From Monarcha castaneiventris obscurior (lineage: Eukaryota; Chordata; Aves; Passeriformes; Monarchidae), in assembly GCA_026261815.1 (NCBI GenBank), contig JAMPIT010000566.1, positions 23,461,001 through 23,525,000 on the forward strand: DNA of 64,000 nucleotides, read 5' to 3'. A program made the translations under genes and the position numbers. Every line of letters starts with the position of its first letter. Position 1 is the stretch's first letter. A model generated the notes under the pieces. That model was not told the DNA's origin. It made no database searches and saw nothing but the letters and a program-made list of their open reading frames with translations. Shown piece by piece: positions 55,501-64,000 of the stretch.

Positions 55501-58500
55501 AGGTGAGAATGGGATATTTTTCCCAACAAATTGAATTGTGCTTTATATCCATTGTAATAGAGACTGCATCTCTAATTTGCACAACCAGAGCAACCACACT
55601 TCCACAAACAGTGCCTTTGAGATGCAGTAGGGCTAAGATGACTTCACGTCAGTTCAAGAAGATGCCCTCTGGTGAGGGCTGGAAGTGAGTAAGAGGGAAG
55701 GAGCTCTGTTCTTTCAAGAAAGTTTCCAAGTGTGTTTGGTATGCAGGGGGTGTGTGGTTGCTTTTATTTATTTGTTTATTTGTTTAGTCACAGGGCTCTG
55801 ATTGTCTGAGGCCTTGACAAATCTCTTATGCTACAGTATCCTTTTTATAAAGTCTTCAGGCCCGTTTATATATGAAATAGACTGTTTCCCTTTTAAAGAA
55901 TCACAGAACCATCAGGGTTGGAAGAGACCTCTAAGATCATCAGGTCCAACTGCCAACCCAGCACTACCACTGTAACCCCTAAAGCATCTGTTTAGTGGTA
56001 CCATAATCCCAGCAATCTCATGAGATTGTACAGATTGTAAAGACTCGTGTTCCTCTTGGCACTTTCACAGAACATCGACTGCTGATTTGGGGAGCGTTAT
56101 GGTTGTTACCATTTGTGACAGGATCATGAAAAACATCCTGCAGTATGACCTACACTAGATGAGCAGTTTATCCATGCTTTCTCACTCCTGCCTTTTCCTC
56201 TCCTTTCATTTTTTCTTACTTAATTAGTTATTTTTTAAGTTGATGTGCCTCTTGGGGAGTGGGTGGGAAGTTCTCAGCTAACTCACATACAAGACAAATG
56301 CAGATACAGGTAACTGTGAATCATTTGCTGGTTTACATTTTTTGTATATAAAACCTCAAAATTATACATTAAAAAAATAAGAAAAGTGGGGAAAAAATTG
56401 TTTCTAATTAATAAATAAAGAAGTCCTTGAATACATTCACTATTAACTACTGACATTTGGTAATGTTTTTGGCAGATGAGGTGATGTTTGGTTCAGTTCC
56501 TTTTGTGTCAGTGAAATAATTTTAGATTCCAAATGGAGAACTGTAGAGATTCAGTGAAGCTGTAGATAAAATGTGTGACAAGCTGTATCTTTACATAGAG
56601 GAATAGCTTCAAGCCAGTTCTTCCTGCATTTTATTTAAGAGTTGTAAGAGTTGTTCTGCTAGTTTGAAATATGACAACTGTAATTGCCTGCAAAGAGAGG
56701 ATGGTGACAGAAGATGTGAAACGCAGAATGGATGCTACTCGGGCGACTTGGGAGTCACAAAAATCAGTAGTTACCAAGCTAATTCATTTAACACAGGAGC
56801 TAACATACTTATTTAGTGCCAGACCTCATTGGGAGATAATTACAAACTACCCCATATTAGTTTGAGGGGACACAGCTGAAATGTATTTTCTTTCTTCAGG
56901 GAGATTCAGCAGTGTGATAAAAGTTCGAGTCATGTTTAGGCAAGAGTTATTGGTCTCCTGCCAGCTATCAGGCTCTTATCCCCAGGTATCATCCTACCCG
57001 AGACATTGCCTGGCTGAGTTGCTGCAGCAACACACCCTGAGCATTTTCTGAGAGATTGTGTAAATCCCCCAGAAATCCTTCCCCAGGGCTTTTTGGGACA
57101 GTACAGACCAAGCTGTGGGTGCTGTGTGGGGCAGGTGGGCAGGACCCACACTGATGGGGTGGGAGCAGAGGTGTCCCTGCATGTGGGCTGAGCAGGGCTG
57201 GGCCAGAGGCATAGATAATATGGCACAAGTGGAGGAGAGAGCATCATGCAGTGCTGGCACAGGAATGTGTGCCTGGAGCAGGTCAGTGGCCATAGCTCTG
57301 GTGACTGCCTCCCAAAGGGAAAGAGTGCAGTGCTGATGCTGCCCCAGAGCTGGAGGATTTACCCACGGGTGAACAGCAGCAGGAGGAGGAAGGAGCCTTT
57401 AGTCTCTTCACTTCATGGTTGACACCTTTGATACTTGGGACCTTGCCTGGTTTGCTGGGGGGCTGTTGATTTCTCCATTCTCTGCTGTATTTTCTTATCT
57501 CTTGCTTTCACCCTAGAGGTACTTGTCTCTCTTCTGCTTGGCATCTAGTGTCACACACCTCTAAATGCAATTTAATCTACATGGTTGAGTGATATAACTA
57601 TAAATATGCTCCTACATTTTATCCCCTCCCTCCTTCCTCCTTTTTTCTCTTTCTGGCATGGTTTTTAATTTAGGGAACCCTGTTTAAGAATTTCTTTTTT
57701 AGCTGTCTCCTATTATAAAGCATGTAGCCACACATTTCATTTTAAGCATGGACTTGTGTGTATTTTGCAGCCTCATCTTCTATGAAGCACAAGCCTAGCA
57801 ATCTTCAGAGGTCACAGTCCAGGCTCATGGGCAGTTGTGAGCTTTAGTATAGACTTCAGTATGCACAGAATCAAGCCTGTAGTTTTGGTTAGATCTTAGC
57901 CAGAGGACTTTGGATACTGAGGAGAGCTTCATATGGGTTGTGAGAAAACAGCAATTCTACTATTTAACTTCCAGCAGATGGAAAAACAATGGTATTTAAA
58001 AGCAAAACATATGAAAAAGCACCAGCAGTGTTCTCGTCTCTTGAGCAAAAGTTGCATACTTCAATGGAAATACGATGGCATTTTCAAAACTTCAGGCCAA
58101 TATTTCTACCTAGGTGTTTTCTCTGGTGTTAATCCCTCCTAAGATATTTTGAAATTACCATTGAACCAGCATTGAAAACACAAACAAGCAAGCCCCAGGA
58201 AAGACTTTTAATGTGGTTATTTGTGTGTAATCCAGCTGGATGAAGTGGCACGTATGAAATTATGATAGTAGAGAATGCACTCGCCTTCTGTTTGTTTTGC
58301 ATTTCCAAAAACAGTCATCATTTTGTCTTATTTTCAGTGTTCAGTTTAGTACTGCTCTGAGGACACAGTCTTGGTTAGCAAAAATAAGAACTTACCTGCA
58401 CTGTTAAATGTCAGGGCTGGAAGTTAAGCAATTACAGGATTGGTATTTGGCTTTAACCCTGTGGCTGACTGTAGTTCTGTTCCTTTTCAGTGCTGTCCAG

Positions 58501-61500
58501 CTTGCTTTTCAGCAAACTGCTGGCTATGTGCTATGAACTATCCAGGGCATGAATCCAAAACACAAAGCTGACTGCCCTTATGGCTAACCATATCAGAACC
58601 CTTAGCTATAAGAACTGTCCTCCTGAATGTCCCTGGGTCGTGGTGGCAGGCAGCAAGTAGCTGCTCCTTGTCACAAGAGCAGGGAATTGGAGCAGGATGC
58701 TAACTACTGAAATGCTTCCCTTTTTGGTTTGAAGGTGATGGTGGTGCACCAGCAATTAAGCTTTGACTATAAGAAGCAGGAGCTTAAACAGCCAGAGGGC
58801 ATTGTGAAGTAGGCAGAATGTAATTTCCTAAAGTGGAATCTGTTAGAATTACCACAGGGATTAACCCCTTCTCTTAAGGAAGTTTTCATTGATTTGGGTT
58901 TGTTTGTATTAAACATCAGATGCAGCTGAGAACTCAGAATATGTATTTTTTTAAATTTCTGTGTTATTACTTGCTATACAATCTAAGAAAATTTTAGAAG
59001 GCCTTGAATTCTGGTAGCCCTGTAAGTAGCAGGATTTCTTCACAGAGGAAGCACAGTTTGGGCACTGCTGCAGCTGACTTTCCCCGATTCTCGTTTGCTC
59101 TGTGTCTGCCCACTGTCTATGCTAGGAGTAGGGAAATGGTCTGTGCCAGCTCTTTATGGCACTCCACGCCTGGAGCACCAGGGCAGCAGTGACCACAGCA
59201 CTGAGCAGAGGTGTCCGTGGGAGTTTTTGGCTATATAGCCTGTGTAGCTCAGTTGGGCTGTGGCTGCCAGGACCTCTGGGCTTATGTTCCCACACACTGA
59301 ATGGGCTTTACAGCCTTCCAATACCCAAAACCCACCTGTTTGAGACTGGCTTGTGTGTCTCCATGGAATGCAGTCTAGAGGTGTAGGTGCTACTTTAAAC
59401 AAGCAAGCTGCAGACAAATTCATGTCCTGTAGGATATGGCTGAGAGCAACACACCAGCTGTAAACAGTGTTGTAGCAATAAAAACCAGATTGTACTGGAA
59501 TCCACAAGAGGAAAAAAAAAGGTTCATGAGAAGAGGAAAGTCTGTGAATAACCTTTTCAATTATCAAATTCACTTCATTTTCATAACTGAAGACTGCAAT
59601 CCAAAGGGAGTGCCCAGGTATAAACCTGCTCAACCCTGTTCTCCTTTATGTTACAGCCACAGAGCAAGAGCTCAGAATGGCTGATGAGAGCAATTTTGGG
59701 ACAGCTAGTCAAAATGCAGCGAGAAAGGTGCTCAGGACCTGGCCTGCTAGCAGGGAGAGGGAAGGACATGCCTAAACATCCTCTGAAATAGCTAACTGGT
59801 TCTGTACAGCAACTCACTGATGGAAGCAGCATCTGGGTGTCCCAGGGAACAGAGCTGTACAGATGAAGAGGGGGTAGGTGGAGTATCTGTCATAGAGTGG
59901 GAAGAAGATTATGAAATAGTGGAGGTGTGTTCCTTTCTTCTGCTCTACAGGAGGATTGAGATTGTCCTCTGCTACAGTCACAGAACACCCTGTTGGCAGC
60001 AGGACCCAGGTCCCAAGACAGCAGAATCTTGGCTGCTGTTCAGCAGTCTGGTGCATCAGCTTTGGGCTTTACCTTCTCTCCCTCCACAGAAGCTTTATAG
60101 TGCTTCTTTGTGCTGCCTGGTCACAATCAAAATGATGACTTTTTTTTAAATTTCAGTGTCAACAGAATCTTCCTAGAAGTAGCTTTTTGGAGACATGGAG
60201 GGAAAACTTGCAGATGCTTTTTTGAGAGAAAAGTTATTGCCTATTACACATTTTTATTACCCTCTCAAAAATTACATCATCTGTTGTGCTTTCTGCAGAG
60301 GTTGGTATTCAAAGACTGGGTCTGGGAGGCTTCTGTGTTACCTTCCACTGATCCAACAAAAGACACCTTGTTTGTCTTTCCAGCTTTTCCTTTCACACAC
60401 AGTTGCAATAGGAAGTTTCTCATTAATAACTCATTATTGCATCTACATTTTGCATAAAGCAGCCTACAAAAGTCATGTAGTTAATCCACTCACATTTTTC
60501 TGTAGCTGTTTTGAAGTAGCTGGACTGTCTTCACCAATAAGGGTAACCACAAACTGCTTGCTAGAGTAGATTTACATATCAAGGTGAAATGTAACTTAAA
60601 AGGTAGACAAAGAGGTTTGGGGACTGAAAATATTACTCTGTCTTGGGGATTTCACCGGGGTCTGTCCTGTACCTGAGGCTGCAGATACTAAGTTCTTTTC
60701 ATACTTAATTATTCAATTTGGAATTTTATTTTTTCAGATCTCTGTTGAGGAACTCGAAAGAAATTTGATTATAAAGGTCAACAGGGATGCAGTTATGAAA
60801 ATAGCTGTCTCAGGGGACCTGTTTACTCTACACAAGGGAGTGTATCAGCTGAATTTGACAGTAGGAGGCATTCCTTTCAAAACAAAGGACCTTATTCTAC
60901 CAGTAAGTATAGCATGATCACTTGTGTTCCTTTGCATGCCTGAAGAGCTTGATTTCATCTTCTCTTGGGGTAATGTCGGTCCTTCTTGAGAGAAGTTCAG
61001 CCTGCCCTGAAACAGGTGGAATTATCATCTTCTGGATACAGCTTTCTGTCCAATGACTATAGCAGGAGCCTAAGCAAGTTGAGACTCCAGAATTTTTAAC
61101 TGGTAGGTTTGGGTGAGATGTATCCCACCTGCAGAGTTAGGGCACAGCAAAACTGGAGCACATGACAAAATTCACAGTGGTCACGCTGGCATGGAGAGCT
61201 TGAGTGGCCCGAGGGAGGGGTTGGTGGGCACATTGCTGAGTGAGTCTGGAACCAACATCAGGGGCACTTTTTGTGTTGCAACCAAAGTTTGTGCTTCACA
61301 TATATCACAATTTGCTGCTTGTGTTTGCTTTTTCAGTTTAGTGAGACCCAAGGAAAAACAGAAGCTTATTTTTCATTATTTCCTCCCAATTGAAGTAGAT
61401 AGAGCATATGAATAAAAGTTAAGGCACTTCTTGGGTGAGATTGGATGATTGCTGTGTTTCTGGAATAGCTGCTGCTCAGGCTGGTTTGAATGTCCACCAC

Positions 61501-62564
61501 ATGCAGAGTTGGCACCTTGAAACCCAAATTTGCATCTCTTTATTCCTAAATGAGGTGACAAGCTTGTGGCTCTGTGACTGGAGTGCAGCACCTGAGCCTC
61601 ACAGCTCCTGTGCCTCACAAGAAGTCATTCAGGGCCATTACATGTGGGAAGAAGTAAGCTCAGGGTGTAGTCAGAATCTAGGATTGAGAGCCAGAAACTC
61701 CTCAGGTTTTTATCCTGGCTCAGACACTTAATTCTCTCTCTCCTTCAGTTAATTGGGAGCAGTGGTGCTGATTTAGAGGCTTTGCAAGGAGCCTGCTCTT
61801 TACACACTGACTCACATTTTAATGCTGATGTTTGGTACAGGATGGCCTAACTAGAAGCTGGAAGGAATAAGGTGTGTACAGAGTGGAGTGCCTGTCTTGT
61901 CGTGCAGGCACCCCTCCTTGAGCCAGAACCCAAAAACTTGTACCATGATCAGGTCCAGTGTCTGTCTTGTGTGTCATGCAGGCTGTTTGCAATGACAAAA
62001 AGGATTGGGATTTTCAGCCTCAAGTTAGCTTCCAGCATTTGCAATGCAGAATTATGGAGCTTTGGCTACAGAGCTTTAGAAATAAGTTGTGCTAATGATG
62101 AGCAAGACACAGAGAAACTTACAGAATCAATACAAGCAAATCAGCACCTGCACTAGCTAGTGCCCTTCTGTCCTGTGGAGACAAGCTGAGCTCAGGGGAG
62201 TTTCCTGGGGAATACTGACTGCTCATGTGCTTGAGGTTGGAGGATTGGGGTTGCTGCCTATTGGTTTGCATGTGCATAACATATCAGAATTATTTCTACT
62301 GTTTAGTATCATAAAATAACTCAGTGTTCCTTTGCACCCAGTTCTTCTTGACTGAACAATAGTTTAAGGCATAAGACACTGCTTTATCTTCCTAGATAAA
62401 CCCTCGGCTGGATGGTTGCATGCGAGCGTGGAATTGGCTCAATGGGGAGGACACCTCTATCCAGGAGACCATAAAGATGAATGAAAAGATGCAGTGCTTT
62501 GCTGTAGCAGGACGAGGGTCTTTCTATCCTGGCCGAGGTTTTGCTGTGTTTAATCTTACTTACA
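28455..62564 (+). CDS. GAS6: GAS6, growth arrest-specific protein 6 (5' part, 12 exons; gene continues past the window)
   Basis: Spliced coding region made of exons 28455-28524, 28899-29065, 42959-42983, 43759-43821, 48520-48642, 50202-50321, 52339-52464, 54420-54541, 54655-54773, 55164-55353, 60738-60902 and 62396-62564. All junctions are AG/GT and the phases agree. They give 1,459 nt, or 486 codons plus one base. Domain order is signal peptide (about 1-23), propeptide ending RQRQRR (to residue 42), Gla domain (43 to about 88), disulfide loop (89-106), EGF1 to EGF4 (about 114-272) and laminin-G-like domain 1 (about 273-486). GAS6 is a secreted ligand that bridges phosphatidylserine membranes to TYRO3, AXL and MERTK. 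The alternative is the paralog protein S (PROS1). The short loop exon (KYGSPY) and the absence of a thrombin-sensitive loop favour GAS6. Human GAS6 is about 680 residues, so roughly 190 residues, including laminin-G 2, lie downstream. The start ATG has G at -3. Confidence 0.96.
28525..28898 (+). other. GAS6: GAS6 intron 1
   Basis: 374 bp and extremely GC-rich. It contains a short GT/GCG-rich tandem stretch (about 28,586-28,627) with two copies of GTGCGAGTGCGGG and two consensus G-quadruplex motifs (28,670-28,696 and 28,780-28,804). No other gene is seen in it. Confidence 0.9.
28899..29065 (+). CDS. GAS6: GAS6 exon 2, propeptide and Gla domain
   Basis: The exon begins after CCCAG and encodes residues 24-79. 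The propeptide ends in a basic RQRQRR cleavage site. Mature protein would start at Ala43. Eleven glutamates suitable for vitamin K-dependent gamma-carboxylation are visible (48, 49, 56, 58, 61, 62, 67, 68, 71, 74, 78). The Gla signature of the form ERECVEE-x-C is intact, with the paired cysteines at 59 and 64. The exon ends in phase 0 with donor GTAAGG, as is usual for Gla exons. A GC-rich region surrounds it. Confidence 0.96.
29966..30016. repeat. GA then GT dinucleotide microsatellite in GAS6 intron 2
   Basis: An (AG)n tract with two interruptions runs into GCGAGCAC and then (GT)n. Confidence 0.9.
36681..36738. repeat. Short tandem repeat with three CGTACAAAT copies
   Basis: CGTACAAAT occurs at 36,690-36,698, 36,703-36,711 and 36,729-36,737. 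Two of the copies are preceded by a TACCCAC-type string. A small local duplication. Confidence 0.75.
38226..38332 (-). mobile_element. CR1 LINE 3' tip fragment in GAS6 intron 2
   Basis: The plus strand reads TCACAGAATCACAGGGTGGTT and continues with decayed versions of the CR1 blocks for ACCTCTGGAGG and for AAGCAGGGCCACC. About 107 bp, non-coding. Confidence 0.82.
39469..39490. repeat. 22-bp palindrome
   Basis: TGTAACTCAC, GG, GTGAGTTACA: ten-base perfect arms with a two-base centre, inside GAS6 intron 2. Confidence 0.9.
42959..42983 (+). CDS. GAS6: GAS6 exon 3, 25-nt hydrophobic-stack microexon
   Basis: The acceptor is a pyrimidine run followed by ACAG, and the donor is GTGAGT at 42984. The exon encodes EYFYPKYL and carries one base over. 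Gla-domain proteins typically have a 25-nt exon of phase 0 to 1 at this place, coding the aromatic stack that closes the Gla domain, and this one has exactly that length and phase. It is too short for ordinary ORF finding. Confidence 0.95.
42984..43758 (+). other. GAS6: GAS6 intron 3
   Basis: 775 bp, AT-rich, starting GTGAGT and ending in a polypyrimidine tract plus CAG. It contains a small AT palindrome at 43,299-43,315. Nothing else was seen. Confidence 0.9.
43759..43821 (+). CDS. GAS6: GAS6 exon 4, disulfide-loop linker
   Basis: A 63-nt exon between TTTTTCAG and donor GTAAGC. It encodes residues 88-108, including KYGSPY, with one cysteine at each end (Cys89 and Cys106). GAS6 has this short loop in place of the thrombin-sensitive region of protein S, which makes this exon the main evidence for calling GAS6 and not PROS1. 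Phase 1 at both ends. Confidence 0.95.
43822..48519 (+). other. GAS6: GAS6 intron 4
   Basis: 4.7 kb, GTAAGC to ATCAG. It contains one CR1 3' fragment on the plus strand (46,903-47,115). Otherwise it is AT-rich unique-looking sequence without recognisable genes. Confidence 0.88.
46903..47115 (+). mobile_element. CR1 LINE 3' fragment in GAS6 intron 4
   Basis: Sense-orientation CR1 3' end. It shows the CACAGGTTGCCCAGGGAG block, then GGTGGCCCTGCTTGAGCAGG, then TGATCTCCAGAGATGCCTG. The terminal octamer repeats of CR1 are missing and replaced by a small AT palindrome. About 210 bp. Confidence 0.85.
48520..48642 (+). CDS. GAS6: GAS6 exon 5, EGF-like domain 1
   Basis: 123 nt, phase 1 to 1, between AAATCAG and GTAACT. 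Six cysteines (114, 119, 127, 136, 138, 147) fit the EGF pattern. Asp129 sits in a C-x-D-x4-F-x-C-x-C consensus for beta-hydroxylation. The module ends with GWQGKKCEK. Confidence 0.96.
48643..50201 (+). other. GAS6: GAS6 intron 5
   Basis: 1.56 kb between EGF1 and EGF2. It has poly-T tracts near 49,292 and 49,999. No gene or recognised repeat was seen. Confidence 0.88.
50202..50321 (+). CDS. GAS6: GAS6 exon 6, EGF-like domain 2 (calcium-binding)
   Basis: 120 nt, phase 1 to 1, between GATGTAG and GTAAGC. It opens with DIDEC, the calcium-binding EGF signature. Six cysteines lie at 154, 161, 165, 174, 176 and 188. Asn167 lies in a C-x-N-x4-Y-x-C-x-C hydroxylation motif. Confidence 0.96.
50322..52338 (+). 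other. GAS6: GAS6 intron 6
   Basis: 2.0 kb between EGF2 and EGF3, with a poly-T tract near 50,727-50,742. Nothing else was recognised. Confidence 0.88.
52339..52464 (+). CDS. GAS6: GAS6 exon 7, EGF-like domain 3 (calcium-binding)
   Basis: 126 nt, phase 1 to 1, between TTTTGCAG and GTAAGC. It starts DIDEC and has six cysteines at 194, 201, 206, 215, 217 and 230. Asn208 fits the C-x-N-x4-Y-x-C-x-C motif. The usual turn glycine before Ser-Tyr is replaced by serine (NLISSY). Confidence 0.96.
52465..54419 (+). other. GAS6: GAS6 intron 7
   Basis: 1.96 kb. About 870 bp of it is a truncated CR1 LINE on the minus strand (53,374-54,245). The rest is unremarkable. Confidence 0.88.
53374..54245 (-). 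mobile_element. CR1 LINE, 5'-truncated, in GAS6 intron 7
   Basis: The longest recent-looking CR1 in the window, about 870 bp. The plus strand starts at the 3' end (TCACAGAATAAGC, then GAGTTGGAAGGGACC). Read on the minus strand, 53,826-54,158 retains an open piece of the reverse-transcriptase C-terminal region with [11 protein letters not shown] and [18 protein letters not shown], diagnostic for CR1. It is broken by frameshifts and is not a functional element. Confidence 0.93.
54420..54541 (+). CDS. GAS6: GAS6 exon 8, EGF-like domain 4 (calcium-binding)
   Basis: 122 nt, entering in phase 1 and leaving in phase 0, between GTGTAG and GTATGT. It encodes DIDEC followed by [17 protein letters not shown], a stretch very typical of GAS6. 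Intron 8, which follows, is only 113 bp. A CR1 fragment ends about 175 bp upstream of the acceptor. Confidence 0.96.
54542..54654 (+). other. GAS6: GAS6 intron 8 (113 bp)
   Basis: The shortest intron in the window, GTATGT to ATAG, between EGF4 and the first laminin-G exon. Confidence 0.93.
54655..54773 (+). CDS. GAS6: GAS6 exon 9, start of laminin-G-like domain 1
   Basis: 119 nt, phase 0 to 2, between ATTATAG and GTGAGG. It encodes residues 273-311, beginning DIIPCVPF and including [15 protein letters not shown]. This is the linker and first strands of laminin-G 1 in the GAS6/protein S family. Confidence 0.95.
54774..55163 (+). other. GAS6: GAS6 intron 9
   Basis: 390 bp, AT-rich, GTGAGG to GTCAG. 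No feature was seen inside. Confidence 0.92.
55164..55353 (+). CDS. GAS6: GAS6 exon 10, laminin-G-like domain 1
   Basis: 190 nt, phase 2 to 0, between GCGGTCAG and GTGAGT. It encodes residues 312-375, including [20 protein letters not shown] and, later, [12 protein letters not shown]. The second half is noticeably richer in GC at third codon positions than exon 11. Confidence 0.96.
55354..60737 (+). other. GAS6: GAS6 intron 10
   Basis: 5.4 kb. It contains an approximately 90-bp CR1 3' tip on the minus strand at 55,897-55,985. The remainder has no recognised gene. The longest open frame (59,154-59,633, minus) resembles nothing known. Confidence 0.88.
55897..55985 (-). mobile_element. CR1 LINE 3' tip in GAS6 intron 10
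   Basis: The plus strand reads AGAATCACAGAACCATCAGG, then GTTGGAAGAGACCTCTAAG and ATCATCAGGTCCAACTG. It appears to be the same subfamily as the copy at 24,216 (shared CCAACCCAGCACT block). About 90 bp, heavily 5'-truncated. Confidence 0.85.
60738..60902 (+). CDS. GAS6: GAS6 exon 11, laminin-G-like domain 1
   Basis: 165 nt, phase 0 to 0, between TTTTTCAG and GTAAGT. It encodes residues 376-430, starting [10 protein letters not shown]. It carries the N-glycosylation sequon Asn414-Leu-Thr in the segment [11 protein letters not shown]. The segment [12 protein letters not shown] is family-typical. Confidence 0.96.
60903..62395 (+). other. GAS6: GAS6 intron 11
   Basis: 1.49 kb, GTAAGT to CCTAG. 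No repeat or gene was recognised. Confidence 0.9.
62396..62564 (+). CDS. GAS6: GAS6 exon 12, end of laminin-G-like domain 1
   Basis: 169 nt, phase 0 to 1, between TTCCTAG and GTAAGT. It encodes residues 431-486, beginning [19 protein letters not shown], a highly characteristic laminin-G 1 stretch. Cysteines at 438 and 463 probably form the domain disulfide. A second sequon, Asn483-Leu-Thr, lies next to the exon end. The next exon is not in the window. Confidence 0.95.
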
Positions 62565-64000
62565 GTAAGTAGGCTGGGGGTTTTTATTTCTGACCCGTTG
62601 TCCTGCCATTAACCATACATGGTTAATAAACGGTGTGAAACCTAGATTTATGCCAGATTCACTGTTGATCGATGCAGAAAATACTAAACTTGTGATTCAT
62701 AGTGAAGGAAGGCCTATATATGATAGTTTGAGCCTGTGAAAATATGTGCAGCATGGATTAGGTTCTCTCTGATGAGCTCCAGGAATACATTTCACACCCA
62801 GACTGGCTCCAGCTCATCCTCAGCCTTAGAGGCTTTACCTCTCTCTGTCAGCAGCTTGGGTGCTTCTGCTGCCAGTCCTTACCATTGCTTTCTGCTCAGT
62901 TGGGAGACCTGCAAGCCATACTGCTGTATCCTGAGTTTATGATAGATAGAAAAATTTATATGGTCTATTGTCTTGGATTCACTTTTAATCATGGGGTGTC
63001 ATTACTTACACTTCAGACAAATGCACTAAGCATATCTCTGATAAAAACCAATGAAATTGGCATACAGTAACAATAAGTTTCTAACCAAACTTGTCCATCC
63101 TAATGTAGCACTCAGAAAGGCACCTTTTATCGTTCTAGATTATTGTGTTTGCTTATCTGTGTAATCAACTATCACTATTTCTGAACCCACACAGATGCTG
63201 ACTATCTGTTTCAGTGTGGTATGTAAGTCCTGCTCTGCAGGAGCCATCTCTTAAGTGTTATATAGATTTTTCTGCTCTGCCATTGTAAATTAGGGGGTAC
63301 CAGGTGTCTGTTTTATTACTTAGTATATGGATTCAAAAGTTGCAAAGTAAAGACAAAGCATCTAAAGTGCAGGTGAAGTGCAGATGACAGCACTCAGCTG
63401 CGACAAGGTCTCAGCACCTGCATTTTTTTTTTCAATTATTCTCTCTCTCTCTCTCTCTATTTTTTCTGCTTTGTAGTGGTAAGCTTTATAAAGAATGCAT
63501 TATTGTATTTCAAGATGTGGTGAACTAGTAAAGCTAATACTCCTGTGAAGGGAGGTTGCAGAAGCAGGATTGAGATCTTTCTTTACAGCCTGCATTACCT
63601 TTTAAATTACAAGGGCACTGAGGCAGTAAGAAGATATCAGAAAGTTTAATTCGGAGTGCAGTAGGTGAAATAAAACATGTCACATTTCTGAGAGGTTGGT
63701 CATCAGGAAGAGTTTGAGTAGGTGATGAGTGTAGTATGCTTATATAATTTTTGAGTTTAATACAGGCTTTCATAGGAATGTTTCCTGCATGTCAAATTTC
63801 AGCTTAGGTTTCTCTTTGGGCAGACTGGTTCAAAAATTGGTTTTTGATTGACCTATCTTGCAGCAGTTATTTGAATGTGTCAGATTGGCAGCCATGAGAA
63901 TTTGACTAATTTTTTGTGATAAAAAAAGCTTAATGTTATCCTTTGACATTCTGAAAAGCAGCAGAATGCATAAGGTAGCAAGAGGAAACTGATGCCATTT
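62565..64000 (+). other. GAS6: GAS6 intron 12 (partial)
   Basis: It starts with GTAAGT and runs off the right edge. A CT microsatellite lies at 63,440-63,458. I saw no exon coding laminin-G 2 in this part. Confidence 0.85.
63440..63458. repeat. CT dinucleotide microsatellite in GAS6 intron 12
   Basis: About nine and a half uninterrupted CT units, preceded by a poly-T tract. Confidence 0.9.

Noticed and set aside
59154..59633. 159-codon minus-strand frame in intron 10
   Set aside because: No motif, no splice context and no neighbouring exons. Treated as chance.
28455..62564. PROS1 (protein S) instead of GAS6
   Set aside because: The loop exon between Gla and EGF1 is the short GAS6 type, and the EGF4 and laminin-G stretches match GAS6 far better than protein S.

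Overview
This is a stretch of vertebrate nuclear DNA, almost certainly from a bird. It has long introns with GT/AG splice sites, a CpG-island promoter, several CR1 LINE fragments of the avian type and a solo LTR that I recognise from memory as an avian endogenous-retrovirus family. The CR1 and LTR types suit a neoavian, perhaps passerine, genome, but the species cannot be fixed from the sequence. No bacterial, phage, plasmid or CRISPR content was seen.

Layout. Positions 1 to about 28,000 hold no exon that I can recognise. They look like the intergenic region upstream of the one gene in the window. This part contains a solo LTR on the minus strand flanked by a perfect 5-bp target-site duplication (18,799-19,363), a CR1 3' fragment (24,216-24,658), an old and broken CR1-like LINE (about 25,350-26,430), two strong inverted repeats (2,313-2,369 and 5,442-5,524) and one unusually long unexplained open frame (2,632-3,471).

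From about 28,010 to 29,190 there is a GC- and CpG-rich island. It holds the 5' region, exon 1, a 374-bp intron and exon 2 of GAS6 (growth arrest-specific 6). From there to the right edge the window is GAS6 on the plus strand. Twelve exons can be placed to the base, and their phases join without conflict into 486 complete codons plus one base: signal peptide and propeptide, Gla domain, hydrophobic-stack and disulfide-loop exons, four EGF-like modules, and laminin-G-like domain 1. Intron 2 is the largest at 13.9 kb. The second laminin-G domain and the 3' end lie beyond position 64,000.

The product is a secreted, vitamin K-dependent ligand of the TAM receptor kinases (TYRO3, AXL, MERTK). The Gla part binds phosphatidylserine and the laminin-G part binds the receptor. 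The most interesting local feature is an interrupted CAG/CGG triplet array 88 bp upstream of the GAS6 start codon. It lies inside an AUG-initiated upstream frame that reads it as polyglutamine and overlaps the GAS6 start. I found no new multi-gene system in this window.
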